Of a stretch of DNA of 64,000 nt, positions 9,104 to 16,541 are shown piece after piece. A program made the position numbers and the translations under genes. The stretch is taken from NCBI RefSeq assembly GCF_000260135.1, contig NZ_JH651384.1, positions 437,693 to 501,692 on the forward strand. The letters are read 5' to 3'. Source of the stretch: Thiothrix nivea DSM 5205. GTDB taxonomy: Bacteria > Pseudomonadota > Gammaproteobacteria > Thiotrichales > Thiotrichaceae. Positions within the stretch are counted from its first letter, which is position 1; each line of letters opens with the position of its first letter. The notes under the pieces are model-generated. The model worked only from the letters and a program-made list of their open reading frames with translations, was not told the DNA's origin and did no database searches.

Positions 9104-10160
9104 GGCTCAATATGCGTTTCAGGGTCTTGTTTTCCCCGGCATTGCAAACGTGATGGATAGCGGTAAAGTTAGTCATTTCCGATAGCCAAGGAGAGGCTTT
9201 ATGACCTCGCTCATCAGTATTTCCAGCCTGACCAGTGATGCCGCCTGTTTCGAGCAAGTCCGTTCCGTGCGTTGGCCTAATGGGGTGATTTGTCCGCACT
9301 GCGGTTCACAGGACACTATCCGTCGAGGCAAGGATGACACCCAGCAGGAACGCCAGCGTTACCAGTGTAAGGATTGCCAAAAGCGTTTTGATGACCTGAC
9401 GGGAACGGTGTTTGAAGGCCACCACCAGCCGCTGAAGGTGTGGGTGTTGTGCCTGTACCTGATGTCGTTGAACCTGTCCAACCAACAAATCGCCCGCGAA
9501 TTGGGGTTGAACAAGGATGATGTTCAGGCGATGACGGAACAGTTACGGCGTGGTGTCGAGAAAAAAAACGCCAGTAAACCTGTTTGGGAATGTTGAATTT
9601 GATGAGGTTTATGTCAAGGCTGGACACAAGGGAAACCCCGAAGCCGTCGCGGATGCTGGGCGTGAAGGTCGCCGCCGCGCCCTGAAAGGTGCGCCGGGGC
9701 GTGGGACACTGGAAAAGGACAAACCACCCATTTTCGGCATGATCCAGCGTTCCGGGGAGGTCGTGATCCGTATGCTGGCGAATGTGAAACAGACGACGAT
9801 CAAGCCGTTGATTGTGGAAACGGTGGCAGCAGGCACGCTGGTCTACACCGATGAGTACAACATTTACAGCCGATTGGAAGAATGGGGCTATGCCCACAAA
9901 ACCGTCAACCATGGCGCAGGCGAATATGCCCGTGACGAAGATGGTGACGGTTTCCATGAAGTCCACGTCAATACGATGGAAGGTTTTTGGTCACTGTTAC
10001 GCTCATGGTTACGACCTCATCGGGGGATCTCACAAGAAAAGCTACCGTGTTACCTTGCATTCTTCGAGTCTCTTCACAACATCAGGAAACGGGGGCAAGC
10101 TGCCTTACAGTCCTTGCTTTCGCTGCTGTTGGGATAAGACCCTGAAACGCATATTGAGCC
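9104..10160 (+). mobile_element. IS1595-family element, copy 1 (8-bp target duplication)
   Basis: Terminal inverted repeats begin GGCTCAATATGCGTTTCAGG at both ends. The exact 8-bp direct repeat TAAAGGGT flanks it (9096-9103 and 10161-10168). It is 1057 bp; copy 2 (45520-46578) is 1059 bp because of two extra G residues. It sits in the 5' part of the TumE-like toxin gene. Confidence 0.95.
9201..10137 (+). CDS. IS1595-family transposase in two frames joined at an A8 run
   Basis: The first frame (9201-9596) holds an N-terminal zinc-finger region with CPHCGS and CKDCQKRF and a helix-turn-helix region (LSNQQIARELGLN). The second (to 10137) holds the DDE-like ISXO2 domain with EFDEVYVKAGHKG, GMIQRSGEVVIRML, YTDEYNIY and the HVNTMEGFWSLLR motif. 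The frames meet at eight A residues (9561-9568), and losing one A (or a +1 slip) fuses them. The second copy of the element has the same A8, so this may be a slippage signal and not a random lesion. Annotated as one gene on that basis. Confidence 0.75.
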
Positions 10161-10242
10161 TAAAGGGTTTTACGCAATGTGAGATTTTGCGTATTGGGGA
10201 CAACTTGCAGCACCTGTTCGATTTGCGCGAAATACGCCTCGA

Positions 10243-10551
10243 TCATTGCAGCTCCTGCAAGCGCTGCTGGTTATCCTTCAGCATTTCATACAAGCCTGAC
10301 CACAACATGTAGTCTTCGCTATCATCCACGATGCCCTGCTCAAACTGGCTGTAGAATAGTTCGGAAGGCATTTGGTACTGCTCTTCAAACTTCTTCAAAT
10401 CCAGCCGCAGGTTCAGGATACCCCGTTTCAGCTCATGCACCTGAAAAGCAATGACGTTGCGGGCAAAAGTTTCCTGATCCGCCACTTGCGACATTAAGCG
10501 ACGCAAACGCTGCTCGGTGGCAGGCTGCACATCCAACTGTAAGCTCAACAT
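10243..10551 (-). CDS. antitoxin partner of the broken TumE-like toxin
   Basis: 102 residues, mainly helical: MLSLQLDVQPATEQRLRRLM..., KRGILNLRLDLKKFEEQY and DDSEDYMLWSGLYEMLKD. Its TGA overlaps the ATG of the toxin frame (ATGA, 10246-10243), the usual coupled arrangement of an antitoxin preceding its toxin. The gene is intact, whereas the toxin is destroyed, as expected when a toxin is lost first. No DNA-binding motif is obvious. The antitoxin role is inferred from the pairing. Confidence 0.6.
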   Translation of the reverse strand: MLSLQLDVQPATEQRLRRLMSQVADQETFARNVIAFQVHELKRGILNLRLDLKKFEEQYQMPSELFYSQFEQGIVDDSEDYMLWSGLYEMLKDNQQRLQELQ

Positions 10552-10667
10552 GGTGAAGCATCTCCGTTTGCGGATTCATGGCAACAAGCATAACGTATCA
10601 GATGACGACACGCACCGTTTACCATGACAGGCTACAGCAGCCTCATTGCTCCTGTAGTAAACTACCC

Positions 10668-10708
10668 CCATCAGCCCTTCACGGGCGTTCCCCATGAACC
10701 AGAACCTG
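10668..10708 (+). repeat. 41-bp direct repeat, left copy
   Basis: 40 of 41 bases match 13313-13353 (starts CCATCAGCCCTTCACGG, contains ATGAACCAGAACCTG). The two copies bracket a 2.6-kb segment holding the DUF433-DUF5615 module and its ISAzo13 insertion. Both copies cover a start codon and the first codons of what looks like an ATPase beta-subunit gene. Confidence 0.85.
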
Positions 10709-10786
10709 AATGGAGCCACCCCACCCAACACCGGCAAGATTACCGCCGTGCGCGGCAGCGTCATCGACATCCGCTTCCCACAACGC
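10694..10786 (+). pseudogene. fragment of an alternate F-type ATPase beta subunit, N terminus only
   Basis: From ATG 10694 the frame reads MNQNLNGATPPNTGKITAVR and then GSVIDIRFPQRL, matching the start of the beta subunit of the sodium-type (alternate) F-ATPase, where GKITAVRGSVIDIRF precedes the beta-barrel. After about 31 residues the similarity stops and the frame closes shortly after. No other ATPase genes are nearby. The start region recurs at 13313-13353. The fragment is a scar of an insertion or duplication. Confidence 0.55.
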
Positions 10787-10858
10787 TTACTAACACAATG
10801 CAGGGGCTGTGGTATGCTTTCCGAAAAGCCGTAAGAGGTACAGCAACCAATGAACTTA

Positions 10859-12174
10859 GGGGATTTCCCTGAAAGATTCCCCCGCAATGGCTACACTTGT
10901 CTTATCGACAAGCGGAGTCCCTATCCCCATGCCCCCCGAACCCCAAACAGCTAACCCGATCCTGAGTGAATCCCAGATAGCCGACCTGAAACTGGCGGCC
11001 TCGAAAATGTCTGGCAGCACCCGCCGTGCGTTCCAGGCGGACATGAGCCGGAAATATTGTGCAGGCAACGCCCGCCAGACTGAAAGGTGTTTTGGCTGGG
11101 GTCGGGAGGGGGTGCAGTTGGGTTTGGAGGAACAGCGCAGCGGCATGGTTTGCGTGGGTGCGCAGGCGGCGTATTGTGGCCAGAAGCGCTGGGAGGAAAC
11201 CCAGCCGGAAGCGGCAGCCGCCTTGCTGGCGCTGGCGGAAGCACATAGCCAGCAAGACCCGACATTCCGCAGCAGCATCGCCTACACCCGCCTGACGGCG
11301 GCGGAAGCCATCCGGCAGTTACAGGCCATGGGTTTCAGCGGTGGACAAGTGCCCGCCCCCAGCACCATGGCGCGGATACTCAACCGGAATGGCTACCGCC
11401 TGCGCAAGGTGGAGAAAGCCAAGCCGCAAAAAAAATTCCAGAAACCGACGCCATCTTCGCCAATATCCAGGCCAACGATGGGCAGTTTGCCGATGGGGCG
11501 GTCAAACGCCTGAGCATGGACTGCAAGGCGACCGTCAACATCGGTGACTACTCACGGGGCGGGAAAACACGGGGTGACAATAAAGCCGCTGACCATGAGA
11601 TGGGCTGCAAAGAGAAATACATCCCTTTTGGCGTACTGGATGAGGACAGTGGGCAGGTTTACCTGACCTTCGGCAGTTCCAGCAAAACCAGTGACTTCAT
11701 CGTGGATTCCCTGTGCCGGGTATGGGAACAGATGCCTTCTGCTGACAAGGACGCCTGCCAGTGCATCCAGATCAAAGCGGACAATGGCCCGGAAAGCAGC
11801 GGGATCAGGACGCAATTCCTCAAGCGCATGGTGGAATTCGCCAACCATACCGGTAAGACAGTCCACCTGCTGTACTACCCGCCTTACCACAGCAAGTACA
11901 ACCCGATTGAACGCTGCTGGGGGATTCTGGAACAACACTGGAACGGCACCCAGCTCAAGGATGCCGAAACCCTGCTGGAATGGGCAAAAACCATGACCTG
12001 GAAAGGCATCAACCCCATGGTCGAATTCAGTCGCAAGGTTTATGAGAAGGGTGTGACCCTCAGCAAAAAAGCTATGGAGGCTGTTGAGGCGAGGCTGGAA
12101 AGAAATGCTGCTTTACCAAAATGGGACATTCTGATTCGCCCTGTTTTTGGGTAATGTCTTTGAGGTAAATCACC
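10859..12174 (+). mobile_element. ISAzo13-family element, copy 1 (3-bp target duplication TTA)
   Basis: 1316 bp, exactly the length of copy 2 at 59653-60968. Imperfect terminal repeats: left GGGGATTTCCCTGAAAGATT, right (read inward) GGTGATTTACCTCAAAGACA. Flanked by TTA at 10856-10858 and 12175-12177. It interrupts the DUF433 antitoxin gene. The family call rests on the transposase. Confidence 0.88.
10887..12154 (+). CDS. ISAzo13-type transposase in two frames joined at an A8 run
   Basis: The N-terminal frame (10887-11513) contains STRRAFQADMSRKYCAGNAR and the RLTAAEAIRQLQAMGFSGGQ helix-turn-helix region. The catalytic frame (from about 11440 to 12154) contains KLSMDCKATVNIGDYSRGG, IQIKADNGPESSG and YYPPYHSKYNPIERCWGILE, the DDE residues of the ISAzo13/IS630-related group. 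The frames meet at AAAAAAAA (11428-11435); a -1 slip restores KPQKK-IPETDAIFANIQA. Copy 2 has the same A8. That fits programmed frameshifting or transcriptional slippage, though a sequencing artefact in a repeat is possible. Confidence 0.75.
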
Positions 12175-12886
12175 TTAAGCGACCGCATCACCATCGACCC
12201 AAATATTTGCCACGGCAAACCTACCATCCGTGGTCTGCGTTACCCGGTGGAAAACATGCTGGAACTGTTCAGCGCAGGCATGACCATTGAAGAAATTCTG
12301 GATGATTACGAAGACCTGGAACGCGAAGACTTGTTGGCTGTTCTGGCCTATGCCACCCGTCTTTCCCAGGTCAAACGCATTGAAGTAGCGCAAGCCGCAG
12401 CTGCTGGGGGATTCTGGAACAACACTGGAACGGCACCCAGCTCAAGGATGCCGAAACCCTGCTGGAATGGGCAAAAACCATGACCTGGAAAGGCATCAAC
12501 CCCATGGTCGAATTCAGTCGCAAGGTTTATGAGAAGGGTGTGACCCTCAGCAAAAAAGCTATGGAGGCTGTTGAGGCGAGGCTGGAAAGAAATGCTGCTT
12601 TACCAAAATGGGACATTCTGATTCGCCCTGTTTTTGGGTAATGTCTTTGAGGTAAATCACCTTAAGCGACCGCATCACCATCGACCCAAATATTTGCCAC
12701 GGCAAACCTACCATCCGTGGTCTGCGTTACCCGGTGGAAAACATGCTGGAACTGTTCAGCGCAGGCATGACCATTGAAGAAATTCTGGATGATTACGAAG
12801 ACCTGGAACGCGAAGACTTGTTGGCTGTTCTGGCCTATGCCACCCGTCTTTCCCAGGTCAAACGCATTGAAGTAGCGCAAGCCGCA
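11913..12886. repeat. 487-bp tandem duplication (IS tail plus DUF433 body)
   Basis: 11913-12399 is repeated as 12400-12886 without visible change. The unit starts inside the 3' part of the ISAzo13 transposase gene and ends at the last codons of the DUF433 gene. The junction reads GCCGCA|GCTGCTGG. There is no terminal repeat or target duplication, so it looks like a replication or recombination slip after the IS had inserted. Confidence 0.95.
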
Positions 12887-12889
12887 TGA
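12659..12889 (+). pseudogene. second copy of the DUF433 antitoxin body, start codon lost
   Basis: Same body as the first copy (SDRITIDPNICHGKPTIRG onward), created by the 487-bp duplication. Its TGA overlaps the ATG of the DUF5615 toxin frame (ATGA), the original coupling. Upstream is IS tail sequence with an in-frame stop, so the first possible ATG is internal (MLELFSAGMTIEEILDDYED). A shortened protein of about 50 residues might still be made. Confidence 0.7.
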
Positions 12890-13170
12890 AGTTTCTGGTC
12901 GACGCGCATCTGCCCCGCAAACTGGCAACCCAGCTCAAGGAAGCAGGCTATGACACCCGGCATACGCTGGGTTTGCCTTTGGGGAACAGCACCACCGACC
13001 AATCCATCAATGAACTGTCTATTGCAGAACAACGCATCCTCATCACCAAGGATTCCGATTTCGTGGATTCCTTCTGGCTGTAAAACAAACCGTGGAAATT
13101 GCTGCTGGTTTCAACTGGTAACATCCGCAACGATGAACTGAAAGCCCTGTTTTTTGCCAATATTGAAAAA
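12886..13170 (+). pseudogene. DUF5615 PIN-like toxin with an in-frame nonsense codon
   Basis: From ATG 12886: MKFLVDAHLPRKLATQLKEA, LPLGNSTTDQSINELSI, ILITKDSDFVDSFWL, then TAA at 13081-13083, then in the same frame NKPWKLLLVSTGNIRNDELK and ALFFANIEKI. DUF5615 proteins are PIN-fold-like RNases paired with DUF433 antitoxins, about 110 residues, with the MKFLVDxHLP start and ITKDxDF motif seen here. A single change (for example AAA to TAA) explains the stop. The toxin is thus inactivated while its antitoxin lost its start through the IS. The true C-terminal end is uncertain; family similarity fades near 13170. Confidence 0.75.
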
Positions 13171-13312
13171 ATTGACCCGCGCCCGCCTGATTTTTCACGC
13201 TTAGTAAGCTATTCATCCCGCAGGCGGCGTTTACTGGTTTTCAAACCGGTGAAAAATACCGCTAGCTCGACGAAGCAACAACATACCCCAGCTGCAACCC
13301 TCTGTATCCCCA

Positions 13313-13353
13313 CCATCAGCCCTTCACGGACGTTCCCCATGAACCAGAACCTG
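13313..13353 (+). repeat. 41-bp direct repeat, right copy
   Basis: Matches 10668-10708 at 40 of 41 positions; here the ATPase-like start reads MNQNLS and then stops. See the left copy. Confidence 0.85.
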
Positions 13354-13361
13354 TCCTGAAA

Positions 13362-13398
13362 CAAAAAAAAAGCGGCTTGTTTGTTCAGGACAAGCCGC
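13362..13398 (-). terminator. intrinsic terminator of the pyruvate dehydrogenase operon
   Basis: On the minus strand, 52 bp after the lpd stop, a GCGGCTTGT/ACAAGCCGC hairpin (stem 13372-13380 with 13390-13398) is followed by a run of nine T residues. This is a textbook Rho-independent terminator. Confidence 0.9.
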
Positions 13399-13449
13399 CA
13401 ACCGGTTTCTCACTTAACGTGAGGAGTCAAACCATGAAAGGGGTAAAAA

Positions 13450-15201
13450 CTACTTCTTCGGCGCGTAAATATCCGTACACGTCCCTTCCGCCACTTCCGC
13501 CGCAAAGTTCAGTGTTTCGGAAAGCGTCGGATGAGGGTGAACCGTCAGGCCAATATCATGTGCGTCCGCACCCATTTCCAGCGCCAGCACTGCTTCGGCG
13601 ATCAGTTCGCCTGCATTTTTGCCAGCAATACCTGTACCGATGATACGACCGGATTCCTTGTCGAACAGCACCTTGGTCACACCGTTGCCTGCGTCCATCG
13701 ACAGTGCGCGTCCGCTGGCTGCCCACGGGAAAACGCCTTTTTCAATGGCGATGCCTTCAGACTTGCATTGCTCTTCGGTCTTGCCCATCCAGGCCACTTC
13801 GGGGCTGGTGTAGGCAACCGAGGGAATGGTTTTCGCATCAAAATAGGATTTGTGTCCGGCGATAACTTCAGCAGCAACTTTGCCTTCGTGCGTCGCTTTG
13901 TGCGCCAGCATCGGCTGACCCACGATGTCGCCAATCGCGAAAATGTGCGGCACGTTGGTGCGCATCTGCTTGTCGACCGGAATAAAGCCGCGCGCGCCAA
14001 CAAACACGCCCGCCTTGCCAGCATCAATCAACCCACCATTCGGTGAACGCCCGATCGCAACCAGCACACGGTCGAAGGTATCCTTTTCCGGTGCGCCCTT
14101 GCCTTCAAACGTACACACCAGACCTTCCGGCGTCGGCTCGATAGCCGTGACCTTAGTGTCCAGATAGATGTTTTCGTACTGCTTTTTGATGGCATTGTGC
14201 AGCGGCTTCACAATATCGCGGTCAGCACCCGGCATCAGCCCCGGTGACAGTTCCACCACCGTGATTTTTGCGCCTAGCGCGTGGTACACCGTGGCCATTT
14301 CCAGCCCGATAATGCCGCCACCAACCACCAGCATCCGCTTGGGCACTTCTGCCAGCGCCAGCGCATCGGTGGAATCCATCACACGCGGGTCGTCCCACGG
14401 AATGAATGGCAGTTTGGTCACGCGTGAACCAGCTGCGATGATGCAGTTGGCAAACTTGACGGTTTGCTTGCTGCCATCTTCCGCTTCCACTTCGACGGTG
14501 TTGGCGGAAGTGAAACGGCCATAACCATGAACAATCGTGACCTTGCGCTGTTTAGCCAATGCCTTCAGGCCGCCGGTCAGCTTGCTGACTACGCCATCCT
14601 TGTGTGCACGGATCGCGTCGATGTCGATTTCCGGCTCGCCGAATTTCACGCCGTAATGGGCGAATTCTTTAGCTTCGTTGATCACTTCCGCCGTGTGCAG
14701 CAATGCTTTGGAGGGAATGCAGCCGACATTCAGGCACACACCGCCGATATTGCTGTAGCGTTCGACCAGCACTACTTTCTTGCCGAGGTCAGCAGCGCGG
14801 AAGGCTGCGGTGTAACCACCGGGGCCGGAACCCAACACCACAACCTCAGTTTCGAGATCAGCACTGCCACTAAATGCAGCAGCCTGTGGAGCTGGAGCCA
14901 CCTCTTGCCTCTCCCCTGATAAGGGGAGACTGGGGGGGGTTTCTTCCGAAGCGTTAGCTTCGCTAACCTCCAACATCAAAATCAGGCTCCCTTCCGAAAC
15001 CCGATCCCCCACCTTGACCTTCACTTCCCTGACAGTCCCGGCCAGCGGGCTAGGAATCTCCATCGACGCCTTATCCGACTCAATGGTAATCAGAGACTCT
15101 TCCGGCTCGATCTGGAAACCGGGTTCCACCAGTACTTCAATAATTTCAACATTATCAAAACTGCCGATGTCGGGGACTTTTACTTCGACGATATGACTCA
15201 T
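13450..15201 (-). CDS. lpdA: dihydrolipoyl dehydrogenase (E3) with N-terminal lipoyl domain
   Basis: 583 residues. An N-terminal lipoyl domain (about 1-80, lipoylated Lys in [10 protein letters not shown]) is followed by a linker and a flavoprotein disulfide reductase: FAD motif [17 protein letters not shown], redox-active [16 protein letters not shown] site [11 protein letters not shown] and the C-terminal HPHPTLSE with the catalytic His. It reoxidises dihydrolipoyl groups of the pyruvate dehydrogenase complex with NAD+. The extra lipoyl domain is known from E3 of Neisseria and several beta/gammaproteobacteria. The linker (about residues 88-98, [11 protein letters not shown]) is encoded by a palindromic repeat also found in aceF. 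The ATG overlaps the aceF stop by 4 bp. Confidence 0.95.
   Translation of the reverse strand: MSHIVEVKVPDIGSFDNVEIIEVLVEPGFQIEPEESLITIESDKASMEIPSPLAGTVREVKVKVGDRVSEGSLILMLEVSEANASEETPPSLPLSGERQEVAPAPQAAAFSGSADLETEVVVLGSGPGGYTAAFRAADLGKKVVLVERYSNIGGVCLNVGCIPSKALLHTAEVINEAKEFAHYGVKFGEPEIDIDAIRAHKDGVVSKLTGGLKALAKQRKVTIVHGYGRFTSANTVEVEAEDGSKQTVKFANCIIAAGSRVTKLPFIPWDDPRVMDSTDALALAEVPKRMLVVGGGIIGLEMATVYHALGAKITVVELSPGLMPGADRDIVKPLHNAIKKQYENIYLDTKVTAIEPTPEGLVCTFEGKGAPEKDTFDRVLVAIGRSPNGGLIDAGKAGVFVGARGFIPVDKQMRTNVPHIFAIGDIVGQPMLAHKATHEGKVAAEVIAGHKSYFDAKTIPSVAYTSPEVAWMGKTEEQCKSEGIAIEKGVFPWAASGRALSMDAGNGVTKVLFDKESGRIIGTGIAGKNAGELIAEAVLALEMGADAHDIGLTVHPHPTLSETLNFAAEVAEGTCTDIYAPKK
14905..14945 (-). repeat. 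palindromic repeat inserted in-frame in the lpd linker
   Basis: Core CTCCCCTGATAAGGGGAG at 14911-14928 with a C-rich extension. On the coding strand it reads GAA ACC CCC CCC AGT CTC CCC TTA TCA GGG GAG, giving [11 protein letters not shown]. It is related to the copies at 16245-16285 and 20056-20106. Confidence 0.85.
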
Positions 15202-16529
15202 ACCAGTAGCCTCCGGATGTCGCCCAGCATTTTCGCAAGGTAAGTGGTGAAACGCGCCCCGTCAGCCCCATCAATCACGCGATGGTCATACGACAGCGAC
15301 AGCGGCAGCATCAGGCGCGGCGCGAATTCCTTGCCATTCCACACCGGCTGCATGTCGGATTTGGAAACGCCGAGGATAGCGACTTCCGGCGCATTCACAA
15401 TCGGGGTGAACTTGGTGCCACCAATCCCGCCGAGGCTGGAAATGGAGAAACAACCGCCCTGCATGTCAGCAGGTTTCAGCTTCTTGTCACGCGCCTTGCC
15501 GGAGATTTCTTTCAACTCTTCGGAAAGCTGCATGATGGACTTTTTGTCCACGTCACGGATAACCGGCACCACCAGACCATCCGGCGTATCCACTGCCACG
15601 CCGATGTGGAAGTAGTTCTTGCGGATCAGGTTCTCTCCCTTCGCATCCAGCGAGGAATTGAAACGCGGGTAAGCCTTTAAACCAGCCACTACCGCTTTCA
15701 TGATGAACACCAGCGGCGTAATCTTGACACCGGATTTGGCGTTTTCCTCATTCAACTGTTTGCGGAAAGCCTCCAGATCGGTGATGTCAGCCTGATCGAA
15801 CTGGGTAACATGCGGAATATGTACCCAATTACGGTGCAGGAACTCGCCTGTCAGCTTGTTGATGCGGGATAGCGGAACCGTTTCGATTTCGCCCCACTGG
15901 CTGAAGTCGATTTCCGGCATCGGTGCAACACCCAGCACATTGCCCGGTATTGCTGCCTTCCCAGGTACACCACCGAGGCTCATCACATCCTTGACATAGC
16001 CTTTTACATCTTCCTGGGTAATGCGCCCTTTGCGGCCAGAACCTGATACCTTGTTGAGGTCGACGCCAAGTTCACGGGCAAACCTGCGTACCGACGGGGT
16101 CGCGTAAGCCTTGCTGAAATCGACATTTTTCATGTCAGCTTGTACAGCGGCGGTCGGGGAGGAAGCGCGTTGCGGACGTGTCTCCTGTTTTGGTGCAAGT
16201 GAGGCAGGCGCGGGAACAGGTTCAGTTTTTGCAGGTGCAGATTCTTTCACCTCCCCTGATAAGGGGAGGCCGGGAGGAGTTTCTTTACCCTCTGCCACAT
16301 CCATCAGCAGCAACAAACTGCCTTCCGACACCCGATCCCCAACCTTGATTTTCAGTTCCTTGACCACGCCAGATGCAGGCGACGGAATCTCCATCGACGC
16401 CTTGTCGGATTCAACCGTAATCAGTGAGTCTTCGGCTTGCACCGTGTCGCCAGCACTGACCAGCACTTCGATGACTTCGACATTCTCAAAACTGCCAATG
16501 TCTGGCACCTGTATTTCCTGGATTGCCAT
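15198..16529 (-). CDS. aceF: pyruvate dehydrogenase E2, dihydrolipoamide acetyltransferase
   Basis: 443 residues: one lipoyl domain (1-75, [10 protein letters not shown]), a proline/alanine-rich linker, the peripheral subunit-binding domain ([31 protein letters not shown]) and the acyltransferase domain ending in [15 protein letters not shown] with the catalytic His and Asp. It transfers acetyl from lipoate to CoA and forms the core of the complex. Having a single lipoyl domain is short compared with the three of E. coli; the second one of the complex is on E3. The linker contains [11 protein letters not shown] from a palindromic repeat. It lies 12 bp after aceE, and its stop overlaps the lpd start. 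Confidence 0.95.
   Translation of the reverse strand: MAIQEIQVPDIGSFENVEVIEVLVSAGDTVQAEDSLITVESDKASMEIPSPASGVVKELKIKVGDRVSEGSLLLLMDVAEGKETPPGLPLSGEVKESAPAKTEPVPAPASLAPKQETRPQRASSPTAAVQADMKNVDFSKAYATPSVRRFARELGVDLNKVSGSGRKGRITQEDVKGYVKDVMSLGGVPGKAAIPGNVLGVAPMPEIDFSQWGEIETVPLSRINKLTGEFLHRNWVHIPHVTQFDQADITDLEAFRKQLNEENAKSGVKITPLVFIMKAVVAGLKAYPRFNSSLDAKGENLIRKNYFHIGVAVDTPDGLVVPVIRDVDKKSIMQLSEELKEISGKARDKKLKPADMQGGCFSISSLGGIGGTKFTPIVNAPEVAILGVSKSDMQPVWNGKEFAPRLMLPLSLSYDHRVIDGADGARFTTYLAKMLGDIRRLLV
16245..16285 (-). repeat. palindromic repeat inserted in-frame in the aceF linker
   Basis: Core CTCCCCTGATAAGGGGAG at 16251-16268. The coding strand reads GAA ACT CCT CCC GGC CTC CCC TTA TCA GGG GAG, that is [11 protein letters not shown], in the same phase and orientation as the lpd copy. 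Confidence 0.85.
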
Positions 16530-16541
16530 GGTATGCCCTCC

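Larger units (their letters stand above)
8799..10246 (-). pseudogene. TumE/DUF6516-like toxin gene, broken by two IS and an 11-bp duplication
   Basis: Reassembling the pieces gives a ~124-residue protein: MIEAYFAQIEQVLQVV... (start ATG 10246-10244, overlapping the antitoxin stop as ATGA), LRKTLYNDKQ / GYIAGSIMFEGG, then KYRYQYMDAG, FRYDNAPHHRQIATFPHHKH and SLEDVLLEIAEY. The IS1595 copy at 9104-10160 splits it after about 28 codons. A tandem duplication of TTGTTTATCGT (9072-9093, plus strand) shifts the frame. The IS66 copy replaces the original last residues (QRTEN) with RKRR. The histidine-rich FPHHKH region is typical of the family I know as TumE-type toxins (family name from memory). The 83-residue frame 8799-9050 could still be translated from an internal ATG, but the N terminus is lost. 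Confidence 0.75.
10850..12399 (+). pseudogene. DUF433-family antitoxin gene interrupted by ISAzo13 after codon 3
   Basis: Joining the two sides of the IS at the TTA target duplication gives ATGAACTTA-AGCGACCGC..., that is MNLSDRITIDPNICHGKPTIRGLRYPVEN and on through TIEEILDDYEDLEREDLLAVLAYATRLSQ to AQAA. This is a complete ~75-residue DUF433 protein, the VapB-like partner of DUF5615 toxins. A plausible ribosome-binding sequence AGAGG precedes the ATG. The ISAzo13 copy separates the first three codons from the rest. A 487-bp tandem duplication then fused this first copy of the body to IS sequence at 12400. Confidence 0.8.
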
